DNA of 64,000 nt. It comes from Dioszegia crocea. Its lineage: Eukaryota > Basidiomycota > Tremellomycetes > Tremellales > Bulleribasidiaceae. The stretch lies in the NCBI GenBank assembly GCA_001600615.1, contig BCKK01000006.1:1116001-1180000 (forward strand), in the 5' to 3' direction. The number at the start of each line of letters is the position of its first letter. Position 1 is the stretch's first letter. Below, piece by piece: positions 1 to 10,600 of the stretch. The notes beneath the pieces are model-generated. The model saw only the letters and a program-made list of their open reading frames with translations, did not search any database and was not told the DNA's origin. A program made the translations under genes and the position numbers.

Positions 1-296
1 AGAATGAAAATGCATCTCATCGCAGTTAACCATTGATGAAGTCATGTAGCAAGCGTTCGAGGGCTGTTTGATGCTTGTTGATGGCATTGGCAGATTTCAC
101 GCATCACAAGCAGAACGCCTATGACGGCACTGGAGCTTGAATCACTGCAAAGGCTTGCATGGATGATGATAGAATCTGAATTGGGAAAGCTAGCTAGACA
201 CGGGCAGCTACAAGAAGGTTTGCGGGGGCAAGAACGGAGACTGCGGTACACAAGCTGCATGTCAACCCATGTTGAACTGCACTACGCCTCCTCGTC
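1..296. other. Intergenic, left edge
   Basis: I see no convincing coding signal here. The short frames on both strands show no recognisable motif or splice pattern. It probably holds the 3' flank of the minus-strand gene that ends at 297. Confidence 0.5.
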
Positions 297-899
297 TCAC
301 ATGAGATCCATCATCATGTCCCTCATTTGGTTGTAGGTCGGATTGTCTCCGTTCTGGGCGACACGAATGACGTTCCGGAATTTGAGCGTATTATGGAAGA
401 GCGCATTTCTTTTCGCGTGGTGCTGAAGCTCACACATGGCATCGTACTTCGCGCCCAGCCCCGAGGCGCTCGTCTCTCCCGCAGTTCCAGTGTTGATGGG
501 CAGATCCAATGTGGCGGTGCTCATTCTGGATCTGAATGCAGCTTCTGCATCGGCGCAAACTGTCGAAAGGATGGGGTGTCGTTTGGAGAGGGCTCTGGAG
601 AATTCGATGGTCTGTGTGTAGTCTTTGGCAGTGGGAAGGGTAGTGGCGATGGTCCGGCAGAGTCTCGAAGCCAAAAGGTACGCCACCAAAGCATCACGTG
701 GGTCCTCGATGGTAGGGAGGTACTCTGCCGCCTCGGAACCGATGGTGGGATCCACGTCGTCTCGGAGAGCCTTCATGTGACTGTCGAGATTGCTGCTGGA
801 GGGGGTGGCAATGAAGCCGAGGCGAGGCTTGCATTTCTTTGTCCAGTCGGCCAGGTCGATGTACCTGTCGAGTTCGTGCCAGGTGGAGCCGCCGGGCAT
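297..899 (-). CDS. Hypothetical protein, 200 aa, single exon
   Basis: This is an uninterrupted 200-residue frame from ATG (899) to TGA (297). I do not recognise the family. The protein is soluble-looking and mostly helical in composition, with a low-complexity Thr/Gly/Ser stretch around residues 130-145 and a Met/Asp-rich C-terminus (ending MRDMMMDLM). No signal peptide, membrane segment or known motif is visible. The opposite strand also carries a long frame over the same interval, so coding status rests on balanced composition and length rather than on homology. It could also be the last exon of a longer gene, but no clear acceptor was chosen upstream. It is one of few genes in this window without an evident intron, a trait shared with the two unknown genes at 26-29 kb; I found no sequence similarity to those. 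Confidence 0.5.
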   Translation of the reverse strand: MPGGSTWHELDRYIDLADWTKKCKPRLGFIATPSSSNLDSHMKALRDDVDPTIGSEAAEYLPTIEDPRDALVAYLLASRLCRTIATTLPTAKDYTQTIEFSRALSKRHPILSTVCADAEAAFRSRMSTATLDLPINTGTAGETSASGLGAKYDAMCELQHHAKRNALFHNTLKFRNVIRVAQNGDNPTYNQMRDMMMDLM

Positions 900-1677
900 G
901 ATGTGAATCAGTAGCTGAGTGTGATCTGGCGTTCTGGCGTCAGAGGGTGTACTGCAGCAGGGTAAAGGTGCTGGATTTGGTAAAGGTGAGGATGTATAGG
1001 AGTTGGAAAAAGCGAAGTGGAATGATGTGAAAGAGGTGAATCACGGAAGGGCGTACTGTGCTTTATACCTATGACGGGGCAGAGGCGCGAGCGGCTTACA
1101 GGCAGAGACACGATGACAAACGCGCCACTTTCCATCGCATCAAAGGTGTGTTGGCACAGCTTTTTGTCAAGCCCGGAAGGCTCCATTCCGTACCCCTGTT
1201 ATGTGTCCTCCAAACGTGTATCGACGATCAGGGGCGAAGAATGCCATACGTGGCGCTGTGGGGCGGCCAATCCAATCGTCATGCCTGTCTAAGGGTCAAG
1301 GGAAACGCGCAAATATGGCGCGCCGTAGATATCTTCCTTTGTTGGATCTTTTGCGACGCGTTTGAACTGTGCAGGGGTGGATGATGCCCTGCGTTTGTCA
1401 GCCGTCCTTCGGTAATGTCGGCAATGCGGCGGTCGAGACGCCCTCAGCGCGTGAGCAGCTATAGTGGCCCGTGCTATGCGTATCAGCCGTTCAGCCGTTG
1501 CCACATGATCTGACTCATCAAGCCCCAAGAGGCCCCAAGTCAGTTCAAAGATCGAGCGCCATCGGTCAGCTGCAGCGCGTTGTTCCGGAATCCGCAGGCT
1601 TCAGTAGATCGATGAGCTTTGCTGTCGTTCCGAAAATCGCCTGTGCCTTGGTAGCATCCTCATCCTTCAATCGAATC
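900..1677. other. Intergenic, no gene seen
   Basis: This lies between the start of the unknown minus-strand gene and the stop of the short-chain dehydrogenase. Several short frames exist on both strands, but none has a family motif or plausible splice structure. It presumably contains the promoter of the left gene and the 3' UTR of the dehydrogenase. Confidence 0.5.
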
Positions 1678-2531
1678 CTACTTCTTCTCCGTCGCCCCTT
1701 TGTACATCGTCCCCATCGCCTGATCCCACTTGCTCACCACATCCTTGCCCATGCCCGCACTGACTGTGTCCAAATCCTGCTTCCACCCTTCCTCTACATC
1801 CGCCATAAACTCCTCAACCGTCAACGCCTGCGCACCCTTCTCCTTCTTATTATCATCCGGGTCCGACCTATCCCTGTGCAGATCAGTGCCCACTGACGGC
1901 GGCACAATCTCCACCACCTTAATCTGATTCCCCTTCTCCGAATCCCGCATCTGCGTCCTTAAGTTGGTCGTGAACATGTGCAGCCACGCCTTGGTTCCAT
2001 TATAGTTTGGGTTGATGACGGAGAAGGGATTAAAACCCAAGACAGAGGATACATTCATGATGACTGCGCCGTTGGGGAGTGTGGAGAAGTGTCGTTGGAT
2101 AAGGAGGACGCAAAGGTGCATGGGACCTCGAATGTTGATGTCGATCTCTTGGTCCGCTGACGAGAGATCAAATTCGTAGTCTGGTCCCAAGACCTGGAAG
2201 GGACGTTGGACACCGGCATTGTTGATTAGACAGTCTAGGTCTGGGTGTTCGGAGAGGAGTTTGTCGAGGAATGAAGGGATCGAAGAGACTTTGCCAGTGT
2301 CAAGGACGTAGTATCCCGCGGCGCCGATTTCTTTCGCGGCGGCTGCGAGCTTGTCTTCAGATCGGCCGGCAAGGAGGACTTTCTTGCCCTTCTTGATGAG
2401 GGACTCGGCCATTGCTTTGCCCTGGGCGATTAGCTTCGTTCTTGAGGTGGAGAGAGAGAGACACTTACCAAGCCGCCACCGCCACCAGTGACTAGGGCGC
2501 ATTTGAATGAGAGGGTCTGAACGGGTGCCAT
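1678..2531 (-). CDS. Short-chain dehydrogenase/reductase (classical SDR, DltE-like)
   Basis: Two exons, complement(1678..2421, 2469..2531), give 268 aa. The 47-bp intron has GTAAGT and CAG ends. The protein opens with MAPVQTL and has the Rossmann cofactor motif TGGGGGLGKA at residues 15-24, completed only by splicing (TGxxxGxG). Further family marks are INNAG (about residues 80-85), a Ser in the NVSSV strand, and the catalytic YNGTK (YxxxK). Classical SDRs are NAD(P)(H)-dependent oxidoreductases. An arginine-containing AGRSEDKL after beta-2 is compatible with NADP preference, which is an inference. The substrate is unknown; the closest general type is the bacterial/fungal DltE-named oxidoreductases. 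No signal peptide or membrane segment is present, so it is probably cytosolic. A longer in-frame start at 2568 lies inside the 5' leader and ignores the intron; the ATG at 2531 restores the SDR N-terminus. The gene is divergent from THR4. Confidence 0.9.
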
Positions 2532-2664
2532 TTTGAGTGTTCGCGTCGAGGTTATAGTATCTGTTCAAGAACTTGATGAGTGTGGGGGGCGTAAGGCTTC
2601 CTCGTATTTATGGTCAAGGTGAGGTGGAGCAAGACGTTAGAACCCCGGGCTTGCACATGCCAAT

Positions 2665-2672
2665 TGACGTCA
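2665..2672. promoter_or_regulatory. CRE/ATF-type bZIP site TGACGTCA
   Basis: A perfect 8-bp palindrome TGACGTCA sits about 380 bp upstream of THR4 and 135 bp upstream of the SDR start. Fungal Gcn4/Cpc1- and Atf1-type bZIP proteins bind this or the related TGACTCA. Amino-acid biosynthesis genes are typ­ical Gcn4/Cpc1 targets, so a role in general amino-acid control of THR4 is plausible but inferred. Confidence 0.4.
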
Positions 2673-2774
2673 CTGGCCGTCTGCCTAACCGGCTTGTGTC
2701 TTGCCGAGGATGAGTTGATTATGAAGACAAGGTGGAGGCAGCGACAGCAGCGAGGCCATTTACAGCCCCTCATC

Positions 2775-2788
2775 CCTAGGCGCCTAGG
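2775..2788. promoter_or_regulatory. Perfect 14-bp palindrome CCTAGGCGCCTAGG
   Basis: CCTAGGCGCCTAGG reads identically on both strands and is built from two CCTAGG hexamers around a CG centre. It lies between the SDR gene and THR4. It resembles a homodimer binding site, but I know no factor for it. Confidence 0.35.
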
Positions 2789-3053
2789 CTGACGCCTGAT
2801 GACCTATAGCCTCGGAGATGGATGAGACGAGGCTCATAGATTCCCTTTCTTTAGCTACTGTAGGCTTTGCGGGGGTTGGGCGGGGGAATGCGGGGCTCCG
2901 AGATCTCGGGCCGGCGATGACCGCTTACCCGAGTCGAATCGCGTTAACGTAACCAAAAAGTCCGAAGCGACGGGTGGCATCTTCAAGCTCAGACCTATAG
3001 ATATACAAACCACACCCTACATAGAAGCATCCCTACATTCAGCACCAGCAACA

Positions 3054-4943
3054 ATGTCACAGCAACCAGAAGAGATGCGCTACTTCTCCACTCGGGGCGG
3101 AAAAGAAACCCTGAGTTTCGAAGAGGTGCGTCCTCAGCTGTGCCCAGAAGAGTCCACGAGCTGATATCCAGGCTGTATTGACCGGTCTTGCGCCTAATGG
3201 AGGGTGCGTCTGACGCTCACCATATCGGACGCGCTAACAATATCTACAGACTCTACATCCCCACTCACATTCCTGCCCTTCCGTCAGACTGGCAAACTTC
3301 CTGGGCCTCACTCTCATTCTCTGAACTCTCCCTCCGTATCCTATCGCTCTACATCCCTACCGGCGTCATCCCCACCTCAGACCTCAAAGTCATCATTGAC
3401 GCCTCGTACTCTACCTTCCGAGACCCCACTACCACTCCACTCAGGCAGACGGGCGAGAATGAGTATGTGATGGAATTGTGGCATGGTCCCACGTGGGCAT
3501 TCAAAGATGTTGCTCTGCAATTCCTAGGGAACCTCTTTGCGTACTTCCTCAAGCGCCGGAATGGGGATAAAGAGACTGGAAGAGAAGGGTTGACAGTCGT
3601 CGGCGCTACCAGTGGAGATACCGGATCGTAAGTTCCGCGCTACTGGCCATGCTGATGGACAGCGCGGCGATCTACGGTCTTCGATCTAAACCTGACGTTT
3701 CCATCTTTATGCTCTACCCAGACAACCGTGTCTCCCCTATCCAATTGGCACAGATGGCCACTATCCCCGATGCCAATGTCCACGTTGTCGCTGTCGAAAA
3801 CTCGGACTTTGACACTTGTCAATCCATCGTCAAGACCCTATTCTCCGACCCGACATTCAACGCGACGCACCGACTAGGCGCTGTAAACTCTATCAATTGG
3901 GCTCGTATCCTCGCTCAAATCGTCTACTACTTCTCAGCATACTTCCAACTCGCACCCGAGAAGAGAGAGAAGGTCCAGTTCGTCGTCCCCACTGGTAACT
4001 TTGGGGATATCCTTGCTGGGTGGTTCGCCAAGAAGATGGGTCTACCAATGGGAGAATTGGTAGTAGCGACCAACGAGAATGACATTCTCGAGCGATTCTT
4101 CAGGACCGGTCGATATGCCGCTGAAGACTCGGAGGATGTGACTGAGGGAACCAAGGAAGTCGTGGGTGAAATGGTGGCTGCTCAGGGATCATCAGATGGG
4201 AAACAAGCCACCAAGGCGCATTCAGGAGTCAAGGAGACTCATTCACCCGCTATGGATATCCTACTCAGTAGTAACTTTGAGCGATTGCTGTACTATTTGG
4301 CGGAGGAGACTGGCGAGGGGTCGTCATCTGAGGAAAAGAGGGTCAAGGCGCAGGAGACGCTCAACGGGTGGATGGGTCAGATGAAGAAGGAGGGTAAGGT
4401 TGATATGGGCAAGAAAGTGAGGGATGCGGGAGCTAGGGATTTCTGGGCGGAGAGAGTATCAGATGACCAGGTCAGTTGGAATTCCCCTTTACGTCAGACA
4501 TCAGCTTACACGCCAGACCGTCAGTGAGATTCAGCGATATTTCTCTCGTGAGGAATTTGGGTCATACGTTGTCGACCCACACACTGCCGTCGGTCTTGCA
4601 GCCCAGGCGAGATCAGCAAAGAAGTCGTAAGTCCCCTCTTGATATATCCTACCAGTGGATATCTACCCCGCGTGACCATGTGCTAATTCCCAGTCCCTCA
4701 TCTACATGGATCACACTAGCCACCGCGCACCCCGCCAAATTCTCCTCTGCTGTCGAATTGGCCCTCTCCTCCACCTCCTCTTCCTTCAACTTTGACAAAG
4801 ACGTCCTGCCTGACGAGCTTCGCGCGTTGACGCAGATGAAGCAGAGGATATACAAGGTCAAGGGCGAACAGGGAGTAAGGGAGTTAATTGAGAAGGTAAA
4901 GGCGGATAAGGGTAGGGAAGGAGAGGGTGCTGGGTCTATATAG
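3054..4943 (+). CDS. THR4: Threonine synthase
   Basis: Six exons, join(3054..3125, 3172..3203, 3250..3627, 3663..4470, 4517..4626, 4694..4943), give 549 aa. The enzyme converts O-phosphohomoserine to threonine and phosphate with PLP, the last step of threonine synthesis in the cytosol. The fungal N-terminus is clear (MRYFSTRGGKE, residues 8-18, then LAPNGGLYIP across two splice junctions). The PLP lysine is K120 in WAFKDVALQFLGN. The phosphate/PLP loop is GATSGDTGSAAI, joined by splicing at 3627/3663. A second PLP-binding stretch is VPTGNFGDILAG. The length matches fungal Thr4 (about 515-550 aa). The low-complexity insert around residues 325-350 (TEGTKEVVGEMVAAQG and following) is typical of family variation. 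The acceptor at 4516 was preferred because the later AG at 4521 gives an immediate stop. Confidence 0.97.
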
Positions 4944-5071
4944 CTAGAACAAAATGTGAAGTGGGATTGAAAGGGGTCAGAGGGTTGAAAAGGGCCAGAT
5001 TCAGCTTAGGTAGTTGGGTGTGGTGGTTTCTCGGATGGATCTTAATAACTTGATCGTTCTGCATTCAATGC

Positions 5072-7367
5072 TTAAGATCCCTCAGCCCCGCCCTTCTCAT
5101 CATCACTATCTCCTAATGAGAACTGCTCCTCTTCCTTCTCCCTCGGATGTACTAACCCTAAACCCTTAACAGTGTCCGTGGCCGGTACCTTCCCCAAATC
5201 GGCCGTCTTCCCCGTTCCTGACAATACCGCCGGAGTAGCCTCATACTCAAGAGTCGACACGCCATCCACACTGACTTGCGGATGCTGCGCCTCTATGAGT
5301 CCCATGAGCCTGACCAACATTTCGCCCTGTCGATCAATCACCCGCCGCAACGACCCAATTTCCTCGAGTAACACCTATGAATACGTGAGCTAAACCCCTA
5401 CAATGGAGAGAAAACGGGGCAGCTCACAATTTGATTCCTTGCCAATTTTGTGTTGGTCAAATCCCTCCCTTCACCCCTTACACCCTCACCCATCTCCCGC
5501 TCTCGATCTCTCCGCCCATCATCCTGACTCATTCTCATCGGTGGCGCAGGCCCCGTCGTAAATAATCCATCTTCAGCCGGATCAAACATCTTGACTCCCA
5601 ATCCAGCGCCGGGCGCACGTTGACCCTGAGCCGAGACACTACGGGAGTTTACGCTACCCGTACTGCTTGCTCCGCCACCCAGCGGTGCAGCGCCCAAGCC
5701 AGATGACGGACCAGTACGGCTTGGACCAGGTCTCGAGTCATAAGGCGGTAATCCGGAGATCGTCTCTGCCGAATGGTGCGATGGGAGGAGGGGTTGATTA
5801 TCTGCTTCTGCCTCGGATCCTTCGTGTGATCTGGCTGTGAACGCTGTAGCGGGATGAGGAGTGGGGGTTGTTGTTGTGAGTGAAGGTGGGAGAGGGGGCA
5901 TGGGTGATGGTGGGTGGGAATCGAAACTGTGCCGAAGGTGTGGTGTGGTCTGAGCGTCAGACTTTGTTCCATTGACTGAGCTGAGGCAACGTACGAGTTT
6001 CTGAGCAGTTTGAGCTGTCATGGCGTCAAAGACTATGGCAAAGTTCCGGCCAAGGACGAAACTGGGTAGAGCGATCAGAAGGAGGCCGAACAGCAGAAGT
6101 GGCATAGTGAGGAGTTTGCCTAGGAATGACCGAGGAACAACCTGTTCGTCAGTCTCAGGCCACTGCTTGATGATTACTTTACTCACCTCGCCATACCCCA
6201 CTGTTGACATAGTGACGAGTGCGAACCAGGCCGTTTGGGGTATACTGTCAAACAGACTTGGATCCCCATCTGCATCCAAGAACGCACCGACATTCGCATC
6301 CCAAGTCCCCCTCTCCGCAAAGTAGATAAGGGTAGAAAAGAGGACAAGAACAAGAAGGATAAAGAATGATATAGCTCCCAAAGCATCCTTTGAGCGCTGA
6401 ACAGCAACGTACATGACTTCAATAGTGAGCAACATTGAATTTTGATATCGGAATGCTCTAAACACCCTGAGGAGTCGGAATGTTCGCAAGATGGTGAATC
6501 TGAATAAGATGGAGGTATCTTCTTCGCGAGCGACTTCGATATAATAAGGGAGGATAGCGAGGAGGTCGAGTAATGGGAAGAAAGAGGTGAACCATTTCCA
6601 GAATGATTTAGGGGAATTGGCGTGCGCTAGGCAACGAGCAAGGTATTCGATCGTGAAGAGTACGACTAGGGTGGTGTCTAGTCCGAAGAGAGCTTGGATA
6701 GAGGTCGGGTGCATGTGAAATGTCGGTAGTGTTGAGAGTGTCGTCAATACCACACTGCGGTCAGCTGGGTGAAGGGGGGGCAGACGTACCTGAAGAGAAT
6801 AGCGCCAGTGACGAATATATGAACAAAGAAGGCCTCTCGACCTGATCGTGGTTCTTCCATCAAGAGGTATAACCTCTTTCTCCAATCGGCTTTGATACCC
6901 CTGGCAACCTCATAATGATCCTCCTCTTCCGGATTGAATCCCAGCATCTGTCCAAAATCTGGAACATGGACTTCTTCCACTCGCCCACTTGCAGCTTCAT
7001 CCCGCCTGTGAGATCCCTCAACGCCGTTCGAATCTTCATTGAGGAAGTTGGCCCATGGGCCGCGGTGCGGACTTCCAGGACTGCCCTGGAGGGATATAGT
7101 TCGACGTCGACCGAGAGATGGTCGGCGGGGAGTAGCGGCTGTTGAAGCGCTAACAGGCGCGGTGAAGATTATATTGGCAGAAGTGTCATTGTTTGCTAAT
7201 GTTAATGTCCGGAGTGGCCGAGATCGGGCGTGACTGCCTGGCTGGCTGGGTCCACCGCTATGGCGACGATGGTGCGAAGGGGTTGATGGTCCGGCATGGG
7301 GATAAGGGGAGAGCTCGTATGCCTCGGCGTGGGAGTGAGAGCGGGATGGTGAGGGCGGATATGACAT
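5072..7367 (-). CDS. Voltage-gated potassium channel, Kv type (6 TM)
   Basis: Five exons, complement(5072..5374, 5428..5949, 5995..6141, 6187..6754, 6790..7367), give 705 aa. It is a single-subunit Shaker-like channel that would tetramerise in the plasma membrane (or another membrane) to conduct K+. A Ser/Pro/His-rich cytosolic N-terminus (about 1-150) precedes S1, which spans the first junction (FFVHIFVTGAIL to SVVLTTL). S4 lies near residues 276-295, with arginines about every third position (R283, R286, R289, R292, R295). The selectivity filter TMSTVGYG is at about residues 374-381, split from S6 by an intron at GE|VV; S6 is LLTMPLLLFGLLLIALP. The C-terminal tail is disordered and ends with a short possible coiled coil (LLEEIGSLRRVIDRQ). 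The 45-bp intron at 5950-5994 is in frame, so reading through it is also possible. An alternative in-frame ATG at 7514 would add 49 residues. Confidence 0.9.
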
Positions 7368-7640
7368 GTTCGTCCTGCGCTTCCAGTCGTGCCGTCGTCT
7401 ATCGGGATAGATGCCTTGCTCTGCTCTCGACCTGAAGGAGGGTGAGATGAAGCTAAGGCGAGCTACAGCCCAGTCGCGACTTTTGCCCCGAGCCAAAACG
7501 CGACGCACGGACATGCAAATTCCTTTGAAATTCGCCCCGGGGCCTCTCCTGGCCTCTCACCGGTGACAAGAGGGTGGTACCATCTCACTCTCCCACACAT
7601 ACTGCCAGTGGCAACCTAACATCCAGAGAAGATAACAAAG

Positions 7641-10600
7641 ATGCCGCCCAAGAAAGGAGGTAAAAAGGGCAAGAAACAAGATGATGATGATGCGTACTGG
7701 TGAGTGTTGGATTTGTGGGAAATTTGCCACCTCTCCCGGGGAACCAAGGGTCTTGGCTGATGGAATTTAGGGAGGCAAAGGCTGCTGCGTTGGAGTCTGG
7801 ATTGAAGTCACCTGTTCCTGTTGAGGATGCGGAAGAGGAAGTGAAGCCCGCTGCGAAGGGCAAGAAGGGGAAAGCTGCGCCGGCTAATGGAAGCATTTTC
7901 GACTTATTGGATGAGGGCGATGGGAATGGGGATGAGGATGAGGAGGGTGGTGGGGGTGGTTTGCTGGTAAGTCGGATAGTCCAGCATACATCGTATTAAG
8001 GCACAAAGCTTATAAGATAGGCCACGATAAAGGCATCTGCGGCCAAGAAGGACAAGAAGAAGAAGAAGAAGGGCGCAGTGGACGATGATGACGAACTTCC
8101 AGAGGAATCTGCACCGACGGTCGACTTAAGCGAGACGAGGGCTAACATGGACGATGAGTGGCCAGAAGATGACGTCAAGCCCAAGAAGAGTAAGAAGGAT
8201 AAGGGCAAGAAGGGCAAAAAGATCCAGGAAGACGAGGAGGAAGAGGACAAGGCGCCAGTGGGGATTGAAGAAGTTGCAGCGCCGGCGAATATGGATGATG
8301 AATGGCCTGAAGAGGATGTGAAGCCTAAAGGCGGGAAAGGGAAGAAAGGGAAGAAGGGAGGGAAGAAGGTTGAGGATGAGGAAGAGTTTGATCTGGATAA
8401 GGAGATCGAGAAGGTTAAGGCTGTTAAGGAGGTCAAGGCTGAGCCGGTGCCTGTTAAGGAGGAGAAGGTGGAGGAGGCTGGGGATGAAGATGGGGAGGGT
8501 GAGGATGGAGATGGACCCAAGGTGAGTTATTGAATGATGGTTATGGCGTCCGTAAGCTCATATGTGTAGATCCTGTCCAAGGCTCAGAAGGAGAAGTTGA
8601 AGAAGGAGAAAGAAAAGGTGCGCTACAAAGACCATGGTCGTTTCCATCAGTGTATGTGCAAGCTCACACTATAGGCCAAGAAGAAGGCTCAGGCAGCCGC
8701 CAAAAAGGGACCCTCTACCGAATCTGCTCCCACTCCCGCACCCGCAGCTGCCGAAACCGCCCAACATACCGCCGAAGCGGAAGACGATGACGAGCAAGAC
8801 GAAGCCGGTGGAGCCTCTTCCAAGAACAAAAAGAAGAAGAAGAAGCCCGCTGCGAAGGCTGCCGAACCGACACCTGCTCCCGCTGCAGGAGGCAAAAAGG
8901 TTTCAGCGCACATTGCGGCGATGCAAGCTGCCATGGTTGAGAAGCAACGATTGGAGGCTGAGTTGAAGGCTGCCGAGGCTGAACGGATCCGGAAGATTGA
9001 AGAGGAAGATGCGAGAATTGCAGCGGAGGAAGATCGGATTGCGGAGCAAAAAGCCGCGAAAAAGGCTAAAGAGAAGGAGAAGCTTGCGAAGGCTAAAGCT
9101 GAAGGAAGGATTTTGACTCCTCAGCAGAAGCGAGAAAAGGCGGCTGCGGAGGCGAGAAAACAGGCCATGTTGAATTCTGGAATGAGCGTTGCGGGCTTGC
9201 AGGAGGGTGCGACTACCGAGAAGAAAAGGCCATTCATCAAGAAGAAGCCGGTTGGGAAGGGGAAGGCGGCAGCCGAGAAGAAGGATGAGGGGGAGAAGGA
9301 GATTGCGACTCCGCCTGTACCTGGATCGCCCGTCTCTGCTGCGCCCGAAACTGCAAAGCCCGCTACGGACGGTGATGATTGGGATAAATCGGAGGATGAG
9401 GAGGCGGTCGAGAAGCTTACAGCTGGAGTTGGCAAGATGGCAGTTGATGATGATGAGGATGATTGGGATAAATCGGAGGAGGACGAGCCGGTTGCGAAAC
9501 CTGCGCCTGTCCCCGAGCCGGCTGCGGCGACACCCAAGAAGCCCGCCCCTGCCTCGGCTCCAGTCGCGGTTACTGCCCCCGCCAAACCCACCGCCGCTCC
9601 CGCCAAACCCAACGGAAAACCCAATGGCAAGCCCGCTCCTGCTGCGGCCGAAGAATCATCAGAGGAGGAAAGCTCGGATGAGGAATCCGGATCTGACGAT
9701 TCGGATTCGGAGGAAGACTCGGATTCTGAATCTGATTCAGAGGACGAAGCTGAGAAGCGGAAAGCGGTCGCGTTGCAGAAGATTAAGCAGAGGCAGGTGG
9801 AGGCTGAGGCGGCTAAGAACAAGGAGGATCTCAGAAGTCCGATTTGTTGTATTCTTGGACATGTCGATACCGGTAAAACCAAATTGCTCGATAAGGTCAG
9901 TGGTGACACTGTGATGGTTTGTGGGCTATGAGCTGACGGGGTAGATTCGTCAAACTTCCGTACAGGAAGGTGAAGCAGGTGGTATTACTCAGCAAATCGG
10001 AGCGACATTCTTCCCCCGTGCTGCTATCCAGGAAAAGACGGCCGTCGTCAATCCTGGAGGAGAGTATGAAGTCAAGGTTCCTGGTTTGCTTATCATTGAT
10101 ACACCTGGACACGAAAGTTTCACAAATTTGAGAACTAGGGGTAGTAGCTTGTGTAACATTGCTATTCTCGTTGTGGATATTACGGTGAGTGCGAAATGAG
10201 GGATGTAGAATCATTGGCTGATCTTGTAGCACGGTCTTGAACCGCAAACTATCGAATCCCTTAATCTGCTCAAGAATGGAAAGACGCCCTTCATTGTTGC
10301 TCTGAACAAGGTTAGTTCAACCCTATAGTCATTGGCTGATTGTCAGATTGACAGAATGTACGGCTGGAAAGCTATCCCGAACGGCGGGTTCCGCGACACA
10401 CTCGCCCAACAATCCAAATCCGTCATTTCCGAATTTGAAGATCGAGTCCGAAAGACCAAACTCGCCTTTGCCGAACAAGGAATGAATGCCGAGATTTTTG
10501 ACGAAAACAAGAACCTCGGTCGTAATATCTCCTTGGTGCCCACTTCGGCAATTTCGGGAGAGGGTATACCCGATATGCTCATGCTGCTCATCAAGCTCAC

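Larger units (their letters stand above)
2532..3053. promoter_or_regulatory. Shared intergenic promoter of SDR gene and THR4
   Basis: A 522-bp divergent intergenic region with no coding frame of interest. It contains a CRE-type bZIP palindrome (2665-2672) and a perfect 14-bp palindrome (2775-2788), both listed separately. It ends in a pyrimidine/AC-rich leader just before the THR4 start codon. Confidence 0.6.

Noticed and set aside
7368..7514. Upstream in-frame start for the K+ channel
   Set aside because: Kept only as an alternative; the extension is Arg/Ser-rich without domain support, and the nearer ATG leaves a normal leader.
7996..9909. Long minus-strand frames rich in Ser/Pro/Phe opposite eIF5B
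   Set aside because: They are antisense shadows of the Lys/Glu-rich eIF5B N-terminus; they have no motif and eIF5B is certain.
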